From contig JARWIR010000092.1 in the NCBI GenBank assembly GCA_029959085.1, positions 310,001 through 374,000 on the forward strand: a stretch of DNA of 64,000 bases, in the 5' to 3' direction. Shown piece by piece: positions 25,047 through 34,281 of the stretch. Numbering within the stretch: position 1 is the first letter of the stretch; each line of letters opens with the position of its first letter. This DNA comes from Nemophila menziesii. Lineage: Eukaryota; Streptophyta; Magnoliopsida; Boraginales; Hydrophyllaceae. Under the pieces are notes generated by a model, which saw only the letters and a list, made by a program, of their open reading frames with translations, had not been told where the DNA came from and ran no database searches. A program made the position numbers and the translations under genes.

Positions 25047-25725
25047 AAGCGTGAGGTAACCCGTCGAGCTTAACGACGTTAAACAAAAGCCAATTACTTG
25101 TATATTAGCTGAGTTTTTACATTTTTTGCAATTTAGATTAGTTTGATTTTCGTAATTTTATTGTTTTTATTAAGAAATGAGGAAGGGTAGTTATTTTTGA
25201 TGATTTCAGGGGTAAAAAGGACTTGAGTTTGGGGTCGATTTGGCGAAAACAGAAGAAAAAGAGGTTGGATGTCCAGGAGAAACCGGGAACCCGGTTTCAC
25301 AAAACCGGGGACCCGGTTTTGGAGCTGGTACCACCCTCCTCAACGCGACACCTTGCGTTTTGGGTTCATGACACAGCGTCGGAACCGGGAACCCGCATGT
25401 GGCGAAACCGGGTACCCGGTTTTAGTGCTGTAACTTTTGAAAATCTCTGACCCAGCGTTTTGGTGGCTTGCGTTTTCGTGCGTTTTGATTCGCGCCATCG
25501 ACACAAATCCGGGTACCCGCATTTGGCAGAACCGGGTACCCGGTTTCGGAGCTGTAATCTTCCAAAAGTTCTGACCCGGCGTTTTGAGGTGCTGCGTTTT
25601 GGCGCGTTTTGACTCGCGCCATCGAGAAAATCCGGGAACCCGCATTCCACAGAACCGGGTACCCGGTTTCGGCGAGTAAAATCCCTGACCCCGCGTCTTG
25701 GGGTCCAGCGTTTTGGTGCGTTTTG

Positions 25726-25756
<31 letters not shown>

Positions 25757-26221
25757 ACAATTGTTTTTCCGCACCGTCACAGCGACGCGGAACCGGGAAC
25801 CCGGTTTGCCAAAACCGGGAACCCTGTTTGAAAGCTGTGAGAGGCGGTTTTGAGGTGTTTTAACCTAGTTTTTTAGCCTCTTTTCCAAGTCTTTACCTAA
25901 AACGCACCAATAGCCTCCCCACCTCCGAAATTCATCTACCAAAACACTATATATCCTCAAATCCTACCCTCTTTCACCACAAAACCATAAGATCAACTCA
26001 CCTCCTCTCCAAAATAACATCAAATCCTTAGTTTTTCCCAAGATTCTTCTTCACCCAATTCCTTAAATTAAACCCAATTCTTTCTTCTCCCATACAAATT
26101 AACCAAGACCCATCTCTTATTTCACCTAGTTCTTAAATTCTTAAACCTCAAAACATCAAAATTCTAAACTTTTTCTCTAAGTTTCTCATTATTTGAAGTT
26201 TTGAGTTTGGGGTGAAAAGAG
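25047..26221 (+). repeat. Element C spacer: paired palindrome array, A-tract and pre-ORF3 box
   Basis: 1175-bp non-coding spacer. From 25280 to about 25831 it has five pairs of GC-rich palindromes with arms ACCGGG/CCCGGT and centres TACCC or AACCC, spaced about 115-120 bp. Linkers share GCTGTAATC, TCTGACCC, GCGTTTTG and CGCGCCATCGA. A run of 27 A lies at 25726-25752 inside the array, where A has a shorter A-rich stretch. The pyrimidine/A-rich part 25880-26200 resembles a leader. Box TTGAGTTTGGGGTG at 26201-26214 ends 7 bases before the ORF3 ATG. Confidence 0.85.
25062..25078 (+). other. Post-pol hairpin, element C
   Basis: CGTCG-AGCTTAA-CGACG, 15 bases after the pol stop and followed by TTAAACAAAAG. 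Same place: A 10610-10624, B 17408-17428, E 44281-44299 (minus) and H 59434-59454 (minus). The last three have stem ACGTCT/AGACGT, so pairing is kept while the bases change. Confidence 0.72.
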
Positions 26222-27538
26222 ATGACTAACAGAACCGGTGATTTCCGAAGAACTGCTCCTAGAAGAAAGACCACCATTGGTGGTTCACAAGATCAAGCTA
26301 TTGAGATTCCTGATTCGCGTCCTAAACGAAAAATTGACGAAGTTAAGCTTGATTCTAACAGAAAAGAAATCACAGGTCTAAAGAGAAGATTGATTGATGA
26401 GATTGAAAGTGAAAAGGAACCTGAAGAGGAAATTGCAAAGAACATTGAGAAGGAAACTGAACAAGAGATTCCGGAAGCACCCGTTACGAAACCTCCGCGT
26501 ATGAAGATGTGGGCCCACAAACCTAAGAGGGTTTACACTTGTTGGAATACTCAGGTTCGTGAAAGAATTGAATTTTTGAAATTTGGTGAGGAGACGAATT
26601 TTCCTAAGGGTATTATGAGTAGTGACTACAAGGAATATGCTGTGACATGTGCTAAGTTTGGTTGGAAAGAGTTACAAGAAAGGAAGCTTGAGTTTATTCC
26701 TACTTTTGTGCGAGAATTTTACGAAGGTTTAGCTACCTCCCATGATGCCATTGATATCCGCAAAAAGGTAGTTCCTTTCTCTATTGAACGTATTCGGAAA
26801 TCATTGAAACTACCCAACTTTTCTGGAACATGCCCCTTCCAAGAAACTCTTAATGACCCTTCTTTTGATTTTGAATCCCTTTGGGGGACCGTGCTTGTTA
26901 ATGGGACTAGCCCAATTCCTGAAGGTGAAAGGTATCCTGGACAGTTTTACAGCAGCAGTTTGACACCTCGTGCTAAGGTTTGGTCTCGTTTCATAATACC
27001 CACTTTCTTTGGTATTAAACACACTTCCGAGTTGAAGAAAGAGCACATATTTGTTATTAAGTGTATTTTGGAGGAGAAACCATTTGATGTTGCTAAGATC
27101 ATTTATGATACGATCATGGAGTTCGCGAAATCACCAATGAAACAACAAAATCTGAAGTTTCCTTGTACTATTACTCAGTTGTGTTTAGACGCAAAGATTC
27201 CGCGTAAGGACGCAGATATTGATACTGTTTCAGTTGGTGTGAGTATAGCTTTGAGCACAATCAATAACATCCATGAAGAAGCAACACGAACTACAAGAAG
27301 TCCGAGAACTCCTCAATCAAAGAAAGCGAAAACGGTACCTGAGTTGGAAGCGAAGATTCAGGTGTTGGAAGAGAATCAGGAGAGGATGATTGCTACCTTG
27401 GGAAACGTTACAAAAGAATTGGACCTGCTTCGAAATTTAATCCTAGGCGTAAATACACTTCAAAACGCGATTTATGATGCTGTTACGCGAGATACAGGTC
27501 CAGAACGCAACACCGATAACCAGCCTAGCGCTGGTTAA
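26222..27538 (+). CDS. Element C ORF3, intact, Athila-type post-pol protein
   Basis: 438 residues. N-terminus basic (MTNRTGDFRRTAPRRKT) with a likely nuclear-localisation cluster (RPKRKIDEVK), then an acidic segment. The central domain of about 230 residues starts near KMWAHKPKRVYTCWN and ends near IPRKDADID; this is the domain usually annotated as putative plant transposon protein. The C-terminus is a coiled coil (VPELEAKIQVLEENQERM). I see no signal peptide and no membrane-spanning segment, so the env-like label often given to this position is not supported. Its function is unknown. The intact frame in C and its open register in A show selection or recent origin. Start chosen by conservation with A. 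Confidence 0.9.
   Translation: MTNRTGDFRRTAPRRKTTIGGSQDQAIEIPDSRPKRKIDEVKLDSNRKEITGLKRRLIDEIESEKEPEEEIAKNIEKETEQEIPEAPVTKPPRMKMWAHKPKRVYTCWNTQVRERIEFLKFGEETNFPKGIMSSDYKEYAVTCAKFGWKELQERKLEFIPTFVREFYEGLATSHDAIDIRKKVVPFSIERIRKSLKLPNFSGTCPFQETLNDPSFDFESLWGTVLVNGTSPIPEGERYPGQFYSSSLTPRAKVWSRFIIPTFFGIKHTSELKKEHIFVIKCILEEKPFDVAKIIYDTIMEFAKSPMKQQNLKFPCTITQLCLDAKIPRKDADIDTVSVGVSIALSTINNIHEEATRTTRSPRTPQSKKAKTVPELEAKIQVLEENQERMIATLGNVTKELDLLRNLILGVNTLQNAIYDAVTRDTGPERNTDNQPSAG
27518..27536 (+). other. Hairpin on the ORF3 stop codon, element C
   Basis: AACCAG-CCTAGCG-CTGGTT; the last T is the first base of the TAA stop (27536-27538). In A (34518-34536) the loop differs (CCACGCG) but the stem is identical. 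B, G, H and I have an unrelated hairpin at the same place. Confidence 0.65.
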
Positions 27539-27780
27539 GATACGTTTTCTAAACTTTCCTCTTAGTGTATATTAGTTTAAATGCTTTATTGAGTCTTTTC
27601 GAGTCGTGGGGACACGGCTCATTTTTGAGTTTGGGGTGGGGTTCGTTGCCTCATCCCAGTTTTTATGTGTTATTTGCTTTATTTGCTTTCAATAAAAGAA
27701 TTTTTGGAGTTGCGTTTGACTATAGAAATTTTTAAATATCCCTTTAAGCATACTTTTGATAAATCTATGATAGTAAATAG
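27539..27780 (+). other. Element C truncated 3' UTR
   Basis: Contains the GGGA-loop hairpin GAGTCGTG-GGGA-CACGGCTC (27601-27620), then box TTGAGTTTGGGGTG (27625-27638). The sequence matches A 34539-34783 closely and ends at AGTAAATAGTGG, where A continues for another 1.2 kb to its PPT. In C it joins LTR interior directly, sharing TGG at the junction (27781-27783), so about 1.2 kb and the PPT were deleted. Confidence 0.85.
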
Positions 27781-29310
27781 TGGGAGACATCATTTTTGGT
27801 GTTTATTTGATTAATATGATAGACTTTTGGACTAAATTTGCAATAACCCGGAATTTCCTTTTTATTTCTAGCATTTTTAATTTATTAAACTTTTGCGCGT
27901 AATATTGGTATTTTTAGTGTAAAGTTTACAGGTTTTAGATGTTAGCTAGGAGAGGAATCCGAGGAGAAAGTCAAAGATCGTGAATTAGAGTCAAGACTTG
28001 AAGATAAATCCCGAAGATATTATTTTTAGAGCTGAAAATCCATTTTCCAGGCCATAGATTGCTGATTTCGAGGTGCTTAAGCGATGATTTAGCCGCTGAC
28101 CTTTGAAGAGAAATCATTCCTTATCGAGTTACGGAACTTTAGCAACTGGAATGAGGTCAATCGGAGTCATAACGCATCGGGAAAAGCCGTTTTAGTGAAG
28201 GAGTATCAGCAGTTACGGGATTTTGGGCTTAGAAAGTGGGCTTGGACATTTAATTAATATTCTATTTTCTGGTCCAAGCCCTAGAACGAATTTATGCTTA
28301 TAAAAGGAGGTCTGGACTTCTATTTTTTCACACAATTCACATTCCACAAGATTAAACACCAGAGAGAAGCAACAGAAGGAAGAAAGAAGAAGCTACAAGA
28401 GCTGGAGTGGGTCTATAGCTCCGTTCGTAGTCATTCCAATTCCGGAAATTAGGTTCTTTTCGTATTTTAATTTTGTAAACAATATGAATTCAATTTCTTT
28501 TAATTTAGTTTTTAATTTTAATATGAGCTAAGCTTTCATTAGTGCTTGAGAACAAACAATGGGTGAATCCTAGTTTTATTTTATAACGAATGTTGAATTT
28601 GGGTTTCTGTTAAATTAAATTAAATCAGGTCTTTTACTCTTTTCGACAATTTATGATTATTTACTGATTTTAGAGTCGCGAACTAAAATTAGGTATTAGT
28701 ATCCAAGCTATTCCACATATGTGGCGTGTGGATCATCTTGACGGGGTGTTTAGGTACAAAATTAATTGTTCAATCTGGGATTAAAACTATTGATTCTGAC
28801 GAACTTAGTTAATCCTAGGGCCAAAGTGGTAATAAATCTTAATCATCCAACGGTGGATCATATTTACCCTGACGGGACTAGTGACACTTTAGGATTGCCT
28901 TATAGTCCACCCTGACGGGGGTATAAGGAATTTAGAATCCCGACCATTGTAATTGACTGATTTAGCCCTTAAACAACATAAGTTAGAAAGTAAGATTAGG
29001 AGGATCCTTGCGTTCTCAAGTACTACATCTCATATTGCGTTTTCACTTATTTTACTTGCGTCTTATCTTTTACTTGCATTTAATTATTTGTCTTTCGTTT
29101 ATTTAGAATTAATAAACAAAACCAAACAAACAATTTATTGTCTTTTATTTTCATAAGTGCATCAATCACTACTTGCTAAACATTGTGATCAACCATCCGT
29201 CCTTGGAACGAATCTGTATTATCATACATACTACTTGGGACAACCGTACACTTGCGGTTGTGGTTCGATTAGCATTTACATTTATTTTTAGAACACACAA
29301 AGGACCACCA
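27781..29310 (+). repeat. Element C 3' LTR, lacking first 34 bp
   Basis: 1530 bp, colinear with 17749-19278, with 8 substitutions and no length change. It starts at TGGGAGACATCA, so the left arm of the terminal inverted repeat is gone. It ends CCACCA, followed by GTTTG. The deletion is at the internal/LTR junction and not at the outer end. Confidence 0.94.
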
Positions 29311-29946
29311 GTTTGATCCAGAAACCAGAAAAATTGCCGCGGACTACCCGCCGGTACACCGCACCATGGTCCGCGCCCCCAAAAACGCGTGCCACGGGGT
29401 AGGTACCACGGGTCTCATCCAGTGAGCAAAAAATTTCGAGCAACAGATGTCGCGGACTACCCTGCGGTACACCCCATGGTCCGCAGGGGTAGTCCGCAGC
29501 GCCGCCAGAGAGAGAGAAAGTTACGGGATTGAGTTATGGAGGAGGTATAAATCTTATTATTCCGAATTTATTAAACCTTAACCCTCCTTTTCTTCTCCAC
29601 AACCCTCCTAACTCCATTGAAGCTCATCAAAACCTTCACCAATCACCAAAACACTACCCAATCATCTAGAAAAACACATCAAACCTTCTCTCCACATCAT
29701 TACAAGAGAAAATCAAATACCCAATCCTCACCAAATCCATTCAAATTGAAGAATCAAAGAGCCAAATTTTCAAAATTCATCCTATAATTTCTAAAATCCA
29801 AGCCTACCCATTACAAATCCACCTCACCCACATAGAGATTAATCATCAATTCATATTTTCTAAGCCAAATCAAGCTTGTTAAACCATTAATTCAAGAGTT
29901 TAAATTTCAAGGGTTGCAAAAGCTTTGAGTTGGGGGTTAATTGAGG
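29311..29946 (+). repeat. Element B spacer, right part: palindromes and pre-ORF3 leader
   Basis: Begins with target copy GTTTG. GC-rich palindromes resume at 29336 and end near 29506: GCGGACTACCC and ATGGTCCGC arms occur twice, plus ACCACGGG and GTACC motifs. A purine run AGAGAGAGAAAG follows. From 29560 to 29900 the sequence is A/C-rich leader-like. Box TTGAGTTGGGGGT at 29925-29937 precedes the ORF3 ATG at 29947. Confidence 0.82.
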
Positions 29947-31143
29947 ATGACTAATAGAACAACAATATTAGCTAACAAGAGGGAGGTGAAGAGTAACAAG
30001 GGATTGGATTTAAACAAGAAGAAATCAATTGACAAAGGTGCTAGTTCTAAATCAAAGGGTAAAGAGAATGTGAAGAAGAGTGGGAAACTTTCGTATGATC
30101 GTAATGGTAAAAAGCTTTATTATTATGCAAAGGAGAGAACACTACCTCAACAAGATCTTATACCTATAGAGAAACTGGATACTTCAAAGGCCTTAAAGAT
30201 TTCTGCAGAGAAACAATTAAAAGAACTACCTTTTGCTTATGAGAAAGTATTCAAGGAAGAAGTTAGAGATGGAGAATACAAGAGATTCTTTGAGCTTGGT
30301 GAGAAATTGGGTTGGTCTACGTTCATGGTAAGACGTTCTGAATTATGTCCTGAATTAGTTTTGGAGTTCTATTTAGGCCTCTTTAGCCGAGATAGTGATG
30401 GTGTTCCGATTAGAGGAAAGTTAGTTCCTTTCACAGTTGAGGAGATTAGGAACCACTTCAAGTTTAAGAAACTGAAAGGTTTTTGCAAATTTGAAGAAGC
30501 AGTTGCTAAGCGAAAAATCTTTGATGAGGAATTACTTTTTGAGCATGTTTTAGACAAAGAGAATGTGCAATCACATAAGGGAGAATTGAAGGCACCTTGG
30601 CCTTACAAATATCTTCAAGCGGATGCGCGAATTTGGCACAATTTCCTTATTCCTAATGTCTTTGGAAACACACGAACTTTGGATGTGACTATGAAGAACG
30701 CTCTACTATTGGACTGTATTTTGAGAGGAGAAGAGGTTGATGTGGCACAGTTGATCTATGAGGAGGTGATACGATTTTCGGTCTCTCCTAAATCAGTTTA
30801 TAATGTTAAATTTCCAACTATGATCACGTGTCTTGTGCGAAAAGCGAATGTAGTATTGGGTGAAGAGGAGAAACTCGAGTTCAAAATGAGTTATATTGAT
30901 AACGCTTGGATCAAAGAAAGTCTTCGAAGAGCGGGTTCTACGCAAGTCTCGTAGGAAGAAAAGGAGGAAAATTGGCAAGAGAAGATGGAGGAGCATTTAA
31001 CGAAATTTGAAGCAGCTCAAACTTCCTTAGTCAATGATGTGGCACAAATCAACGCTAATCAAGTGCAAATCATGAAACTCCTTGAGCAATTAACGAAAGG
31101 TCCAGCAATTCCAACCTTGGATATCAATGATGCGAGGCAATAG
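29947..31143 (+). pseudogene. Element B ORF3 with one nonsense codon
   Basis: Frame of 399 codons from ATG 29947 (MTNRTTILANKREVK) to TAG 31141-31143, broken by TAG at 30952-30954 where element H has a Lys codon. Basic, Lys/Ser-rich N-terminus; central conserved domain with GWSTFMVRRSELCPELVLEFYLG and PWPYKYLQADARIWHNFLIPN motifs, distantly similar to ORF3 of A and C; short coiled coil after the nonsense codon. No signal peptide or membrane segment. It is the same gene as in H and distinct from the type-1 ORF3. Confidence 0.88.
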
Positions 31144-31148
31144 CCTCG
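31133..31148 (+). other. Hairpin on the ORF3 stop codon, element B
   Basis: CGAGGC-AATA-GCCTCG, with the TAG stop (31141-31143) in the loop and first stem base. Identical in H (57358-57373, minus) and G (52349-52364, minus). I has CGAGGT-GATA-GCCTCG (62201-62216), where a G-U pair keeps the stem. Confidence 0.7.
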
Positions 31149-32737
31149 AGAGTATGTTCTCTTTCTTCCTTACCGTTTCTGTAAATATGCCTATCTGCTA
31201 ATTTTAATTTCTGTTTTTCGAGTCTTTTTTGAGTCGTGGGGACACGGCTCATTTTTGAGTTGGGGGTGTGGGGATTCGTTGTCTCTCATCTCCATTTTTT
31301 CCATTTTTCTGTTTTTTGGGTGAAATTAAAATTTTTGATACATGGGATTTAGATGTAGAGTGTGTTTAATAGCTTGAAAGCATAAGCTCAGTAGATTGAT
31401 GATAGTAAGTAATATGTTTATGAGCTATGTATTTGTATGCTTTGAGTATTTGCAGGAAAACACACGTTGATAGTAAAGAAAAAATTAGTGAGCAATGCGA
31501 TAGAAAGTTTGTTCGATATCAGGGAACCTTGAAAGTGTGTAGGCCGTGAGATCCAAGCTAGTTGAAAAACCATTTGATGAAAGTGCTAAAGGTAAGAAAT
31601 TTTCTAAATTACATAGTGTAGAAAGTGATTAAGGCGGTTCTTTCATATTTTGAAGCCCTTGAAGCCTTTTTATACCTTCTCACCTTGTGATTTTGATTTT
31701 ATATGCTATATCCTTCTCAGCCCCTTCTAGCCTTTCTAAAGCCTTTTATTAAAACACATTATAAGCCATATCCTTTAGATTTTAGGACTTTTCCATATGA
31801 CCCGCACTCGAATCGCGATGCTTAGACAGTTGTTTTAGAGCTTGAGTTTGGGGTGGTGGGTCCACCATTATGGGAATTGTTAGTTTGTTGGGATTTTTGA
31901 GCTTATTAATTGTGCTTTGTGCTTTATATTGATGATGATTCACAGAATTGTATTGTAACCCTTTGCCGGGGTAATAGTGAATGAAAAAGAAGCTTCGAGC
32001 TGATTTTGCCAACAAGGGCATAAAAAGAAAAAATATATATATGAGAAATTAGCATGATATCTCAACATTAAAAGAGAGTCATAGCTATAGAAATTGATTT
32101 GAAAAGAAAAGAAAATATATATATTCGGACCGGCAAAGTGGATTTTTATGTGAACATCTTAAGCTTTAATTGGGTTATTGGGGATGCTAAATTGTGCATC
32201 AAGGAATTCATTGGGTTGAGTGAGAAACGTTTATGAGAGTAACTCAAGCTCTAGGGCGATTCGTTGATGGCTAGTGAGGAGAGAGCCAAAAGCTCACTCC
32301 AAATTATCCAAATATACTATCATACCCGTCCCTAAGCCTACATTACAACCTTAAAGACCTTTTGATTCTTTGCTATGTAATTGAGAAGTAATTGAGCCAT
32401 TAGAGATTAGTTAAATGGAGCTTTGAAACTAGTAAAAATCGATGAACAATCTATAGCTCTCTTGGGGAACTGAGTAAAGTCCCAATCCTTCTTACATTGC
32501 GAAACTAATCTGATCTTGAATTCAAGCCGTGTTGACTGTGGATATGAGAAGTGTACAGGTATGTAGTTTATGAATATTATTGCATGAAATTTTCTGAGTT
32601 ATGTGCTTTAGGTTTATTCTATATATTCTGCTATGCTTTTTCCCTTGTGTTGAGAATTTTATAAGTGTGTATTTCTAGACTTCCTTATGTTTTTATCTTT
32701 ATTGTATCGGGACGATACAACTTTGAGTTGGGGGTCT
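31144..32737 (+). other. Element B 3' UTR with hairpins, G-rich boxes and PPT
   Basis: 1.6 kb without a gene. GGGA-loop hairpin GAGTCGTG-GGGA-CACGGCTC at 31231-31250 is followed by TTGAGTTGGGGGTG at 31255-31268. Another box TTGAGTTTGGGGTG lies at 31842-31855. Conserved blocks (CTTTGCCGGGGTAATAG, GGACCGGCAAAGTGG, GAGGAGAGAGCCAAAAGCTC) recur in the 3' UTRs of G, H and I. Hairpin TTGTATCG-GGA-CGATACAA at 32702-32720 directly precedes the PPT CTTTGAGTTGGGGGTCT (32721-32737). Confidence 0.85.
32721..32737 (+). other. Element B polypurine tract
   Basis: CTTTGAGTTGGGGGTCT directly before the 3' LTR; the plus-strand primer site. Equivalent PPTs: A 35991-36006, H 55786-55801 (minus) and I 63713-63728. 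It shares the TTGAGTTGGGGG core with three other boxes in each element. Confidence 0.82.
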
Positions 32738-34276
32738 TGATGTCTCCTCATTTGTGATAGATTAATGTTAGGATGAGACATCATTTTAAGTGATTTAGAA
32801 GTCAATAATGTCGATTTTCTTGAGTTTTAGTGCACTTTCCTATTTTGTGTCTTGATTTGTAGAAATAATGTTTTTAGAGCATATTGGGTTTAATTGTTTA
32901 TTTAGTGTGTAGCTTTAAAGATAATTATGGAGCTTAATTAGAGTCCAAGTCAAAGACAACAACTTATGGAAAGAGATTTGCATGGTAATTGGAGATAAGG
33001 AAAGAATTGCTAAAAAGATGGAAAAGGAAAAGCTGCCTAAATCTGGGATTCTGCATACATGTTCAAAGATAGGCGTTTTTACCTAAGAAATAGGCCGAAT
33101 CTGATGATTTCCTTCTTTAGGGTCTAGATAATTCTGTTGCGATTCTTTTGGTATCTTGTGGAGCAAAATCCGACCAATAACGAAGAAGATACACTCAAAA
33201 CAACGCAGCAGTGTTTATCTTTATTTCCATACGAATTTGAGTTGGGCTTGAAGTCCATTACCTTAACGCTTCCTCAAGAAAACGAATTAGGTCTTCTAAA
33301 CACCTATAAATACACCCTTATATCACTTGTAAATCATCTTTGCCTCATATTAATTAGTTCTTAAGGTTTTATTCTTCCAGTTTATTGTAGAGAGCAAGAT
33401 GATGTCTTTTGTAATTTCTTTTAGTTTATTTCCTTCAGGTATGAACTAAACTTCCCATAGCTTGGGTTTTGCATATGTATAATCTATGAATTCTAATTCT
33501 TCTATCTAAGTTTCTTTGAGAATTATATGTTTTAATCTGATATTAGCTTCTTACTTTATATTTGCTTATGTGTTTTGATTTAATGTCTTTCCTAGAACTG
33601 ATCACTTTAGGATTGTTTTAAGAGTAGTTAGATGGTCTCCTTGACAGGGTGTTTAACTATTGAACCACCACATAATGTCCAGTGTCGATAGAAGTTCTGA
33701 CAAAACATACTTCTAACTAGATAGTCATTAGGGTTTGTTTTAACCACCGTATCACCAAGATTGCAGTATTTGCTTAGGGACTTAGTGGCGTTTGATAACC
33801 CTATTTGAAATCACTTCTTGGTTGTGACGTAGCCCCCTTAGTCGCTCTCAAGGTCTAAGCTTGGGGAATTTAGAATCCTGACTAAGTATTACCAAGAGCT
33901 AATATTCTCCCTCATGAACTAGATTTATAGATAGAATTAGAAGGATTAGTGCATACTAGCAAAACCTAAGCTATACTTCTCATCTCATATTCTTAATCTT
34001 TTACTTTATTGTCTTTATTTACCTAGTTTTAATTAGTTTAAATTGATAATCTCGAATTCCTATTTGCTTTTATTTACTGTCTTCTAGTTATTTACTTTTA
34101 CTCGTTATCTGTTCCTACGCGATTAACACACTTAAGTCCCTGAGAACGAACTCTACTTATCATTAAAACTTGCATACGTCCTGTAATACTTGCAGTACTG
34201 TGCCTGTCTAGGGTGAGAGTGCATAGTTTTCTATACTTAAATTGATCTAATTTTTATCACACCCTAGGCAACACCA
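32738..34276 (+). repeat. Element B 3' LTR (type 2)
   Basis: 1539 bp from TGATGTCTCCTCATTTG to ACACCA, followed by target copy AGAAG (34277-34281). About 24 substitutions from the 5' LTR, or 1.6 percent. Confidence 0.94.
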
Positions 34277-34281
34277 AGAAG

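Larger units (their letters stand above)
17715..29310 (+). mobile_element. Element C: youngest Athila-type element, intact ORFs, damaged 3' end
   Basis: 11.6-kb type-1 element flanked by the 5-bp duplication GTTTG (17710-17714 and 29311-29315). Order: 5' LTR, PBS, gag-pol, palindrome array, ORF3, truncated 3' UTR, 3' LTR. Both ORFs are open. The 3' LTR lacks its first 34 bp, and the sequence before it jumps from the 3' UTR directly into the LTR, losing the PPT. LTRs differ by 8 substitutions in 1530 aligned bases with no indel, about 0.5 percent. At the commonly used 1.3e-8 substitutions per site per year this is about 0.2 million years. Confidence 0.95.
12807..34276 (+). mobile_element. Element B: non-autonomous Athila-type element, interrupted by C
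   Basis: Complete LTR-to-LTR element of 21.5 kb, of which 11.6 kb is inserted element C and its target copy. Its own 9.9 kb holds the 5' LTR, PBS, a gag-protease-integrase C-terminus frame, spacer array, ORF3, long 3' UTR, PPT and 3' LTR. RT, RNase H and the integrase core are absent, so movement would depend on enzymes from another element. LTRs are type 2 and differ by about 24 substitutions and one 10-bp repeat unit over 1.54 kb (my count by eye), older than C as nesting requires. Confidence 0.92.

Noticed and set aside
25340..25780. Several overlapping minus-strand open frames in the C spacer, also in A at 10679-11182
   Set aside because: They arise from GC-rich tandem palindromes (and a T-run) that happen to lack stops. 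They have no family similarity and are out of step with each other.
26222..27538. Envelope gene
   Set aside because: No signal peptide or membrane-spanning segment is visible; only the position supports it.
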